Part shown: positions 1 to 5,024 of the stretch, in pieces
Layout of the letters: every line of letters starts with the position of its first letter
How positions within the stretch are numbered: the first letter of the stretch is position 1
Source: an archaeon
GTDB lineage: Archaea; Nanobdellota; Nanobdellia; Woesearchaeales; JAHJEM01
Assembly (NCBI GenBank): GCA_020057445.1
Contig: JAGVFV010000183.1
Location: 1 to 6,957 of the forward strand
Reading direction: 5' to 3'
DNA length: 6,957 nucleotides
The notes under the pieces: generated by a model
What the model was told of the DNA's origin: nothing
The model's database searches: none
What the model saw: the letters and a program-made list of their open reading frames with translations, nothing else
Made by a program: the position numbers and the translations under genes

Positions 1-578
1 CCAGAGAACATGACAAGGACGTTCTCTCCTTCCTTGACCAGCTTTGCGACACGCAGGCGCTCAGTCGCAGTCCGAGGAGAATAATAGACCTTGTCAATGT
101 CCAGCTTCAGGAGACAACCATTCTCCTTATGGATGGTGATGGTTTTCTTCTCTCCGGCGAGCCATTCATGTTTTTGGATACGGAGCTCGCCTTCGTGCCC
201 TCCGCTCTTCCTCACCACTGTCTTCACTGACTTGTTCAGCCGGAGGAACGTCTCTCCTATCTCCTTCTTCTTCTTTTCAAGGCTTTGGTCGATCTCGATG
301 ATGGCAATGGCACCGATGAAGTCAGCAGATGTCTTTAGCGACCGCATCTCCTCCATTGAAAATTGTGATGACAAGGCATCTCTGACATTCTCTTTCCGCA
401 CCCGCTCCTCAAAGACGACATCGACAAACGCGTGCTTTGACTTCCATCTCTTCTTTACAGGGAAAATGATATACTTTCCTTCCCTCTTGATCCTCCATCG
501 TTCATCGAAGAGGTCCTTGTTCACCAATTCCTTCTTGACTTTCTCTGCATCCTTCAACTCCACGCGCATCCCTAACAT
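1..578 (-). CDS. trm5: Trm5-type tRNA (guanine37-N1)-methyltransferase, N-terminal part (cut by window edge)
   Basis: Reading the minus strand gives 192 residues and then runs off the window at the methyltransferase domain. The segment around residues 138-169 (HEWLAGEKKTITIHKENG, then DKVYYSPR) closely resembles the archaeal Trm5 signature (EHLAGE..T.IHKENG and KVYFSPR), followed by TERLRVAK and the start of SAM-binding motif I (VLVMFSG, residues 187-193). Trm5 enzymes methylate N1 of G37 in tRNA with AdoMet, which prevents frameshifting; they act in the cytoplasm. Residues 1-130 would form the N-terminal D1/D2 tRNA-recognition part. ATG 578 is chosen because a TATA-like box lies about 26 nt upstream and the frame has a stop just before it; ATG 569 is an in-frame alternative. 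The aspartate usual in DMFAG of motif I is a valine here. The gene follows fen on the same strand with its own promoter. Confidence 0.88.
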   Translation of the reverse strand, partial: MLGMRVELKDAEKVKKELVNKDLFDERWRIKREGKYIIFPVKKRWKSKHAFVDVVFEERVRKENVRDALSSQFSMEEMRSLKTSADFIGAIAIIEIDQSLEKKKKEIGETFLRLNKSVKTVVRKSGGHEGELRIQKHEWLAGEKKTITIHKENGCLLKLDIDKVYYSPRTATERLRVAKLVKEGENVLVMFS

Positions 579-600
579 GTTCCTTTGCAGGTGATGCCTG

Positions 601-610
601 ATTTATTAAT
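601..610 (-). promoter_or_regulatory. TATA-like box of trm5
   Basis: The minus strand reads ATTAATAAAT, centred about 27 nt before ATG 578, the usual archaeal TATA-to-start-site distance. This predicts a leaderless or nearly leaderless message and favours ATG 578 over ATG 569. It lies in the gap between the fen stop and trm5. Confidence 0.5.
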
Positions 611-645
611 ATTCTGGAAAGATGCAGTGCGTGGAATAATTCATA

Positions 646-1680
646 TCAAAAGAAATCGCCAAGTCCCTTCTGGTTCACCCTTTTCTTCTCCTTTGTCAAC
701 CGAAAAAGCGCATCCATCACTCTTTCTTCACCAAACTCATGATCCTCGACAAGGATCTTCCTCACCGCCTCCTCATCCACCTTATTCCAACGTAATGAAT
801 ATTCATCAGTCGTCTCCACTTCCTTGAAGAGATGGAAGACCTCTTCCCACGGATACTCGAACTGCTCATCCCACTTGACTTCAGCAAACAATGCAGAGAG
901 ATCATTACCATGCTTCTGCACCAGTTTCAACGCATTCTTCGGACCGATCCGTTTGATGCCGCCGATATTATAGTCAGTGCCAACCAACAAACCCAAAGCG
1001 ATCAGCTGATCCTGCGAAAAAGACAACTCCTTCAGCGTATCATGCAAAGAGATGAGCTCAGGAGACACATCACGGTAGGCAAGCTTTGATCCTAGTTTCC
1101 TCCTCCCAGTAATGGACAGGTTCTTCACGACACGCGGGCTTCCAAACAACAGGCTATCCGCATCCTGGCTCATGACAGCAAACGCCTGACCTTTCTTCAC
1201 GAGATATCCTGCCTGAGCCTCACCTTCTGACGGGGCGATAATGATGGGGCAGCCCATTGCCTCGATCAATCGAATTGCCTCTTCCTTCATATCCCTTGTC
1301 AGCTTCGATGTACGGGCCGCAAATTTCTTCATAGATTCCAGATCCTCTTCAGCCTTGGCTTTCTCGAATTCCACTTCAGCCTTCACCTTCGCTTCCCTTC
1401 TCCTTGCCTGCTCCTTCCACTTCAGCTCAGGAACCTTGCCATCAAAGACAAACACGAACCGGACGTCCTCCTGCATGAGCTTCGCAAAACGGAAGAACAG
1501 GCCGGACAAGTGGCTTGTCACATTCCCCTTGCTGTCCTGCAGCAAGGAACCGTCCTGCCCACGGATAGAAGACAAGAACATATACAGTTGGTTCATAGCA
1601 TCCACTGCAAGGACTTTACCCGAGAGATCCTTGAGCGAAATCTCCTTCTTCACCAAGAGATCTGTGATTGCGCAGCCCAT
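646..1680 (-). CDS. fen: Flap structure-specific endonuclease FEN1
   Basis: A complete 344-residue archaeal FEN1, the usual family length. It cuts 5' flaps in Okazaki fragment maturation and repair, working with PCNA. All metal-binding acidic residues are visible: D27 (VLAVDAMN), D80 (FVFDGK), E152 and E154 (APSEGEAQ), D173 and D175 (SQDADS), and D236 in LLVGTDYN, followed by the helix-hairpin-helix GIKRIGPKNALKLV. The C-terminus QKGLGDFF (337-344) is a textbook PIP box (QxxLxxFF) for PCNA. The open frame continues 11 codons upstream to ATG 1713, but 1680 is preferred: it gives the family-typical MG start (the Gly2 amino terminus sits near the active site), no Shine-Dalgarno is present, and a TATA-like box lies 25 nt before it. 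Copy A of the double inverted repeat lies 44 bp further upstream. Confidence 0.96.
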   Translation of the reverse strand: MGCAITDLLVKKEISLKDLSGKVLAVDAMNQLYMFLSSIRGQDGSLLQDSKGNVTSHLSGLFFRFAKLMQEDVRFVFVFDGKVPELKWKEQARRREAKVKAEVEFEKAKAEEDLESMKKFAARTSKLTRDMKEEAIRLIEAMGCPIIIAPSEGEAQAGYLVKKGQAFAVMSQDADSLLFGSPRVVKNLSITGRRKLGSKLAYRDVSPELISLHDTLKELSFSQDQLIALGLLVGTDYNIGGIKRIGPKNALKLVQKHGNDLSALFAEVKWDEQFEYPWEEVFHLFKEVETTDEYSLRWNKVDEEAVRKILVEDHEFGEERVMDALFRLTKEKKRVNQKGLGDFF

Positions 1681-1700
1681 GCACACAATAAACCGCTTCA

Positions 1701-1710
1701 TATTAATAAA
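1701..1710 (-). promoter_or_regulatory. TATA-like box of fen (leaderless start)
   Basis: The minus strand reads TTTATTAATA centred about 25-26 nt before ATG 1680, matching leaderless transcription from the conserved fen start. A second candidate, AATTTATAAC (about 1742-1751), lies inside copy A and would start RNA near 1719, giving a leader of about 40 nt. The sequence does not decide between them. Confidence 0.45.
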
Positions 1711-1723
1711 CATTTAGGAATAT

Positions 1724-1815
1724 TAGTGAAGGACAGAAAAAAGTTATAAATTGTGTCCTTCACTATATAGTAAACGACGCAAAATCGTATAAGAAACTTA
1801 TGTCGTTTACTATAT
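1724..1815. repeat. Double inverted-repeat element, copy A (TATA boxes inside each palindrome)
   Basis: Two adjacent perfect inverted repeats. The first has 12-bp arms at 1724-1735 and 1754-1765 (TAGTGAAGGACA / TGTCCTTCACTA) around an 18-bp loop holding GTTATAAATT. The second has 14-bp arms at 1765-1778 and 1802-1815 (ATATAGTAAACGAC and its complement) around a 23-bp loop holding CGTATAAG. The inner arms abut to form an imperfect 24-bp palindrome at 1755-1778 centred on TATA. Arms share a consensus close to GTCSTTYACTATA, in four alternating orientations. A closely similar copy stands upstream of thpR. The arrangement resembles operator half-sites around TATA boxes; its left half could serve fen. 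Regulatory function is inferred. Confidence 0.8.
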
Positions 1816-1864
1816 ATACCACGAAACTGAATATGAAAATGCTCAAGATAAATGCGAGCCAAAG

Positions 1865-1873
1865 ATATTTAAA
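1865..1873 (+). promoter_or_regulatory. TATA-like box for the 1897 gene
   Basis: ATATTTAAA centred 28 nt before ATG 1897, with no Shine-Dalgarno in between. It resembles the ATATTTAAA box before the 5821 gene, which supports a recurring leaderless promoter form in this genome. Confidence 0.55.
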
Positions 1874-1896
1874 CTTGATTCCAAACCAAATTATTC

Positions 1897-2277
1897 ATGG
1901 TGCAAGTCAAAATCACCTTAGGTCTAATGCAAGACCTGTATAAACTCAAACAATCCCTTGCATATTTCCCCCTAAGTCTTGCGTATACCAAAACAATAAC
2001 AACAGGAGACGACAAAATAAAAATAGATAGACTCTTAACACTCGCAAATGCGAATGCAGGCGAACTAGACAAACTATTTACGCTCCCTATCGAGAAACAC
2101 GAAGAAGAAAATCGGATCCGTGTAGCAAAGAATCTCCAAAACATAATAACAGCAACATATGAGTTTATCCAAGCTGCGGAACCAGTCCTCCAACGAGTAG
2201 ACCCTGATTGCTATAACGGACCTTTTGATACACTCAAAAAACTCTACACTCAATTTATGCATACACATTTGTCATAA
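1897..2277 (+). CDS. Unrecognised helical protein (126 aa) upstream of the BtpA-like gene
   Basis: I do not recognise this family. The 126-residue product has no signal peptide or membrane segment. It is largely compatible with alpha-helix: leucine/lysine-rich stretches at about residues 5-25, 42-60 (DRLLTLANANAGELDKLF) and 65-100 (a charged stretch with EKHEEENR, then NLQNIITATYEF). One cysteine is present and no metal-binding motif is evident. ATG 1897 is supported by the TATA-like box 28 nt upstream and by the absence of a Shine-Dalgarno, so it is probably leaderless. It is followed after 27 bp by ATG 2305 of the possible original btpA start, so the two probably share a transcript. Both genes are visibly richer in ATA, ACA and other A-rich codons than radA or fen, which could mean lower expression or a different origin. 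Reality as a gene rests on length, promoter and context. Confidence 0.65.
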   Translation: MVQVKITLGLMQDLYKLKQSLAYFPLSLAYTKTITTGDDKIKIDRLLTLANANAGELDKLFTLPIEKHEEENRIRVAKNLQNIITATYEFIQAAEPVLQRVDPDCYNGPFDTLKKLYTQFMHTHLS

Positions 2278-2336
2278 TAACAACCATACCCAATACCTCA
2301 TTTTATGCAACTTTTGGAAGACTACCAATACTTGGA

Positions 2337-3017
2337 ATGATACACCTTGCAGGAGAAGATCCAGTCTCCCGCGCAATGGATGAACTAGAAATATTCGAGA
2401 AAGAAGGATTGACAGGCGCAATAATTGAAAACTACCACGGCACAATACGAGATGTTGAAGGCACTCTCGAGACAATTGCTAAACAACAGACCAAGCTCGT
2501 CATCGGCATCAACATCCTCCCAAACCAATTTGCACAAGCCTTCTTCCTTGCAGAAAAATACAATGCAAAGTTCATCCAGCTCGACCACGTAGCAGGAACA
2601 TACATATCAGGACACATCTCCAACAATTTGTATACGTCAGCACGAGGAAAATTTCAGGAAATAACAGTCCTTGGAGGAGTATGGCCAAAATACTACACAC
2701 CAATTCCAGACTCAGACTTGCAAAACGACCTAGAAACAGGCATGAAAAGAGCAGACGCAATTGTAGTGACTGGAGAGGGGACTGGACAAGAGACGCCTTT
2801 GGAAAAGATAGTGGATTTCAGGACATTTCTCGGAATGTTTCCATTACTAATCGGAGCAGGGCTCAATAGCACCAATGCACATCGACAGCTAGCAATTGCT
2901 GACGGGGCAATCGTCGGAACTGCATTCAAAAAGGACAATGACACTTTACAACCAGTCGACCCCTATAGAGTGCATGATCTTATGGATGTCGTAAGGCAAA
3001 TTCGTACTGAGCGATAA
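2337..3017 (+). CDS. BtpA/SgcQ-family TIM-barrel protein, possible 5' frame break
   Basis: The 226-residue product resembles the BtpA/SgcQ family of TIM-barrel proteins, named for a cyanobacterial photosystem I biogenesis factor; the biochemical role in archaea is not established. Family-like blocks in order: GMIHL at the start, GAIIENYHG (about 28-36), VIGINILPN (55-63), ADAIVVTGEGTGQ (138-150), PLLIGAGLNSTN (168-179), and ADGAIVGTAFKKD (187-199), the last two resembling a phosphate-binding loop pair. ATG 2337 is the only canonical start in the frame, yet the preceding in-frame codons read TFGRLPILG, which matches the usual first beta-strand (PIIGxxHL). ATG 2305 followed by a one-base slip at 2310 would give MQTFGRLPILGMIHL. 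No Shine-Dalgarno precedes 2337. The annotated start may therefore be truncated. It probably shares a transcript with the 1897 gene. Confidence 0.72.
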   Translation: MIHLAGEDPVSRAMDELEIFEKEGLTGAIIENYHGTIRDVEGTLETIAKQQTKLVIGINILPNQFAQAFFLAEKYNAKFIQLDHVAGTYISGHISNNLYTSARGKFQEITVLGGVWPKYYTPIPDSDLQNDLETGMKRADAIVVTGEGTGQETPLEKIVDFRTFLGMFPLLIGAGLNSTNAHRQLAIADGAIVGTAFKKDNDTLQPVDPYRVHDLMDVVRQIRTER

Positions 3018-3121
3018 TTTTACGAACAAATCGGAATCATTTCTAAATCGGCCCAAACGCCCGAAAATTGCTGTTATGGCCTGTTTAACCAAATCCGAGC
3101 ACTGGACACCTCCCCGCAGCC

Positions 3122-3130
3122 CTTTTAAAC
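3122..3130 (+). promoter_or_regulatory. TATA-like box of the 3246-radA operon
   Basis: CTTTTAAAC on the plus strand. With about 26 nt to the start site, RNA would begin near 3152 and carry a leader of about 94 nt, including the hairpin at 3170-3191 and the Shine-Dalgarno before 3246. A nearer AT-rich stretch (GAAATAAAAT, 3207-3216) is less likely because RNA starting from it would cut into the Shine-Dalgarno. Confidence 0.4.
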
Positions 3131-3169
3131 ATCCAGACCCATAGCTACTCCAGTTCGCCCCAACTCCCC

Positions 3170-3191
3170 GGCACCCGACAAAACGGGTGCC
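3170..3191 (+). other. Hairpin in the radA operon leader
   Basis: Perfect 8-bp GC-rich stem GGCACCCG / CGGGTGCC with a six-base ACAAAA loop, inside the predicted 5' leader and about 43 nt before the Shine-Dalgarno of the first gene. No T-run follows it, so it is not an intrinsic terminator. The rest of the 228-bp gap (3018-3245) holds no tRNA or gene that I can see. Confidence 0.6.
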
Positions 3192-3233
3192 ACAATAAGG
3201 GAGCCTGAAATAAAATGCGAAAAGCAAGGAGCG

Positions 3234-3240
3234 AAGGAGT
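3234..3240 (+). promoter_or_regulatory. Shine-Dalgarno for the 3246 gene
   Basis: AAGGAGT, 5 nt before ATG 3246, a good match to the archaeal 16S 3' end. It fixes this start and contrasts with the leaderless genes nearby. Confidence 0.75.
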
Positions 3241-3245
3241 AAAAA

Positions 3246-3536
3246 ATGAATACGAACAAACCACAACCGGGCAAGACCCAAGAGAAGAACCAACCAGAAA
3301 AGAAATTCCGCGCAGGACCAATATGCGCGACAATATGGTCCAACAACAACCTCGACAAAGACGGCAAAGTCGTCGCCTATCGTTCTGTCAGCTTCGAACG
3401 AAGCTACAAAGACAAGAATGATTCCTGGCAGACAACGCATTCCCTGCGCTTGAACGACCTACCCAAAGCAGCGCTCGTACTCCAAAAAGCGTACGAATAC
3501 CTCGCTCTCACCACTATGGGTGAGGCAGAGGCATAA
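3246..3536 (+). CDS. Small conserved-looking protein (96 aa), first gene of the radA operon
   Basis: A 96-residue soluble protein with a disordered, Lys/Gln/Pro-rich first 20 residues and then a compact domain: KFRAGPICATIWSNN (20-34), a short DKDGKV turn, YRSVSFERSYKDKNDSWQTT (45-64) and SLRLNDLPKAALVLQKAYEYLAL (66-88). The layout, beta-strands with SFERSYKD followed by a long helix, recalls small uncharacterised proteins of archaea and bacteria with the same FRAGxIxAxVW and RSYKDxxGxW features. I know of no proven function; a single-stranded nucleic-acid-binding role is a guess from fold layout and context. It has a strong Shine-Dalgarno and ends 25 bp before radA, which has its own Shine-Dalgarno and no separate TATA, so the two are almost certainly co-transcribed. 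The pairing suggests a role near recombination or single-stranded DNA. Confidence 0.85.
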   Translation: MNTNKPQPGKTQEKNQPEKKFRAGPICATIWSNNNLDKDGKVVAYRSVSFERSYKDKNDSWQTTHSLRLNDLPKAALVLQKAYEYLALTTMGEAEA

Positions 3537-3550
3537 TTTTAATACTATAA

Positions 3551-3557
3551 AGGTGAT
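3551..3557 (+). promoter_or_regulatory. Shine-Dalgarno that sets the radA start
   Basis: AGGTGAT, near-perfect complement to the 16S 3' end, 4 nt before ATG 3562. It chooses this ATG over the longer open frame from 3520, which overlaps the previous gene, and over ATG 3583. Confidence 0.85.
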
Positions 3558-3561
3558 ACCT

Positions 3562-4524
3562 ATGGCACAAAAGGCAATACTCATGGCAAAAACAAAAGAA
3601 AAAACTGTTGAAGACCTTCCCGGAGTCGGCGCAGCGACAGCAGAAAAGCTCGCAGAAGCAGGATTCTCAGACCTCATGTCTATCGCAGTCGCAACACCGG
3701 GCGAACTCGTGGACGCGGCAGGCGTCTCAGAGCTCGTCGCAAAAAAGATAATCAATGCAGCACGAGACATGCTCGAGATGGGATTCATCTCAGGAGAAGA
3801 CCTCCTTGCCAACAGGCTAAACATGTATGTCATCAAGACAGGAAGCCAGGCGCTTGACACGCTCATGGCAGGCGGATTTGAATCCGGCGCCATCACAGAG
3901 TGTTTTGGAGCATACGGGTCCAGCAAGACCCAGATCGCCCATCAGCTCTGCGTCAACTGTCAAATCGACAACCCGGACGCGGTCGCAGTCTACATCGACA
4001 CGGAGAACACCTTTCGGCCTGAGCGGATCATTCAGATGGCGACAGCAAAAGGCCTTGACACCAATCAGGTGCTTCGGAACATCAAGGTCGCACGGGCATT
4101 CAACTCAGACCACCAGATGCTCCTCGCGGAGAAGATCAACGACCTTGTCAAGCAAGGGCTCAACATCAAGGTCATCATCGTCGACTCCCTCACCAGCCAC
4201 TTCCGCGCAGAATTCGTCGGCCGTGGGACGCTCGCAGACAGGCAGCAGAAGCTCAATAAGCACATGCACACCCTTGCCAGGCTTGCGCAGACCAACAATC
4301 TCGTCGTCTATGTGACCAACCAGGTCATGGCAAAACCGGACCAGTTCTTCGGCGACCCGACAGAAGCGATCGGCGGCCACATAGTTGCCCATAACTCAAC
4401 CTTTCGCCTGTACCTGCGGAAAGGAAAGAAGGGAACCCGTGTGGCAAAACTTGTCGACTCCCCGAACCTTCCTGACGGCGAAGCAGTATTCAACGTCATA
4501 GAAGCAGGCATCGTCGATGCCTAA
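3562..4524 (+). CDS. radA: DNA repair and recombination protein RadA
   Basis: A complete 320-residue archaeal RadA recombinase, which forms ATP-dependent filaments on single-stranded DNA for strand exchange. Residues about 14-72 form the N-terminal helix-hairpin-helix domain (VEDLPGVGAATAEKLAEAGF). The ATPase core follows: Walker A GAYGSSKT (116-123), the catalytic glutamate in YIDTENTFRPERI (144-156), Walker B KVIIVDS (203-209), then RQQKLNKHMHTLARLA (227-242) and the DNA-binding L2 region with GDPTEAIGGHIVAHNSTFRL (264-283). The C-terminus matches the family (LVDSPNLPDGEAVFNVIEAGI). Two departures stand out: the glycine before the Walker A lysine (usual GEFGSGKT) is Ser121, and the polymerisation motif FxxA at the linker reads FISG (75-78). 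The rest of the core is intact, so a working enzyme is likely. No intein is present. It follows the 96-residue gene in an operon and ends at a poly-T terminator. Confidence 0.97.
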   Translation: MAQKAILMAKTKEKTVEDLPGVGAATAEKLAEAGFSDLMSIAVATPGELVDAAGVSELVAKKIINAARDMLEMGFISGEDLLANRLNMYVIKTGSQALDTLMAGGFESGAITECFGAYGSSKTQIAHQLCVNCQIDNPDAVAVYIDTENTFRPERIIQMATAKGLDTNQVLRNIKVARAFNSDHQMLLAEKINDLVKQGLNIKVIIVDSLTSHFRAEFVGRGTLADRQQKLNKHMHTLARLAQTNNLVVYVTNQVMAKPDQFFGDPTEAIGGHIVAHNSTFRLYLRKGKKGTRVAKLVDSPNLPDGEAVFNVIEAGIVDA

Positions 4525-4537
4525 TTCTTTTTTTTTT
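4525..4537 (+). terminator. Poly-T terminator after radA
   Basis: Starts at the base after the radA stop: TTC followed by ten consecutive T. Archaeal RNA polymerase terminates at such tracts without a hairpin. The next TATA-like box begins seven bases later. Confidence 0.75.
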
Positions 4538-4543
4538 CATTAA

Positions 4544-4553
4544 CTTTATAAAA
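4544..4553 (+). promoter_or_regulatory. TATA-like box of the TRAM gene
   Basis: CTTTATAAAA, a strong archaeal TATA form, predicts RNA starting near 4575 and a leader of about 33 nt. The leader contains a small TGCC / GGCA hairpin (4583-4586 with 4594-4597) whose 3' arm touches the Shine-Dalgarno AAAGGT (4597-4602), 5 nt before ATG 4608. Confidence 0.6.
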
Positions 4554-4607
4554 CACCTTCACCTTCTACAATGATAAAATTATGCCCTAAAAAGGCAAAG
4601 GTCAGCC

Positions 4608-4997
4608 ATGAATCAAAATATGGGAAATAGATTTGCTCCCGTACGACAGGGAGAAGAGTTAGATGTAACCATAGAAGCGGTAGGAGAAAAAGGCGACGGG
4701 ATTGCCAAGAAAAACGGCTTTGTACTCTTCGTGCCAAACTCAAAACAAGGCGACGAAGTCCGGATCAGAGTCACCCGCGTCATGAAAAAAGTCGGCTTTG
4801 CAGAAGTCATCGGAAAGGCACTTGGTCCTGTAGGCGGATCCGAACCAACCAGCCACGCGACCCACAAACCTAAACGCGAAGAACCACAAGAAGAAGTCGA
4901 AATCGACGAATCCAAAGACTCAGAAGACTTTGGAGACGATTCGTCGGAAGACAGCGCTTCGCAAGACAACCTTCCAAGCGAGGAAGACGACCAGTAA
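4608..4997 (+). CDS. Stand-alone TRAM-domain RNA-binding protein with acidic tail
   Basis: A 129-residue protein. Residues about 14-69 are a TRAM domain, an OB-like beta-barrel that binds RNA: GEELDVTIEAVGEKGDGIAK, then GFVLFVPNSKQGDEVRIRVT and a final strand VGFAEVIG. Stand-alone TRAM proteins are abundant in archaea and have been described as RNA chaperones, some cold-induced. After a short linker rich in Gly, Pro and His, residues 90-129 form a strongly acidic Glu/Asp/Ser tail (VEIDESKDSEDFGDDSSED and onward), longer than the minimal family. Such a tail may tune RNA binding or bind basic partners; this is inference. ATG 4608 is chosen for the AAAGGT Shine-Dalgarno 5 nt upstream; ATG 4620 is a weaker in-frame choice. 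It is monocistronic, between two poly-T terminators. Confidence 0.92.
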   Translation: MNQNMGNRFAPVRQGEELDVTIEAVGEKGDGIAKKNGFVLFVPNSKQGDEVRIRVTRVMKKVGFAEVIGKALGPVGGSEPTSHATHKPKREEPQEEVEIDESKDSEDFGDDSSEDSASQDNLPSEEDDQ

Positions 4998-5000
4998 ATC

Positions 5001-5024
5001 TATTTCTTTTTTTTCCCTTTTTTT
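5001..5024 (+). terminator. Double poly-T terminator after the TRAM gene
   Basis: Runs of eight T (5007-5014) and seven T (5018-5024) separated by CCC, a few bases after the TRAM stop. The last T of the second run is also the first base of copy B of the repeat, so transcription should end before the element. Confidence 0.7.

Noticed and set aside
91..594. 167-residue plus-strand open frame opposite trm5
   Set aside because: Serine/phenylalanine-rich composition typical of an antisense shadow; the minus strand encodes a clear Trm5 N-terminus.
1241..1717. 158-residue plus-strand open frame opposite fen
   Set aside because: Antisense to conserved FEN1 catalytic motifs; no family resemblance of its own.
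1724..1765. First inverted repeat of copy A read as an intrinsic terminator for fen or for the plus strand
   Set aside because: It lies upstream of fen and of the plus-strand gene, the loop is long, and no T-tract follows.
1833..1943. 36-codon ORF downstream of the right half of copy A
   Set aside because: No Shine-Dalgarno, overlaps the 1897 gene out of frame, and nothing protein-like in its composition.
3018..3245. Possible tRNA or guide RNA in the G+C-rich gap before the radA operon
   Set aside because: No GGTTCRANNCC T-arm on either strand, no cloverleaf, and no paired C/D box motifs found by eye.
2946..3440. 164-residue minus-strand open frame across the radA leader and the 96-residue gene
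   Set aside because: Composition is Cys/Trp/Phe-rich shadow-like and it overlaps a well-supported plus-strand gene with a Shine-Dalgarno.
3827..4315. 162-residue plus-strand open frame inside radA
   Set aside because: Ser/Arg/Thr-rich frame shift shadow of radA.
4571..4630. 19-codon ORF (MIKLCPKKAK...) before and over the TRAM start
   Set aside because: Very short, no Shine-Dalgarno, and the predicted RNA start falls slightly after its ATG; mentioned only as a possible regulatory ORF.
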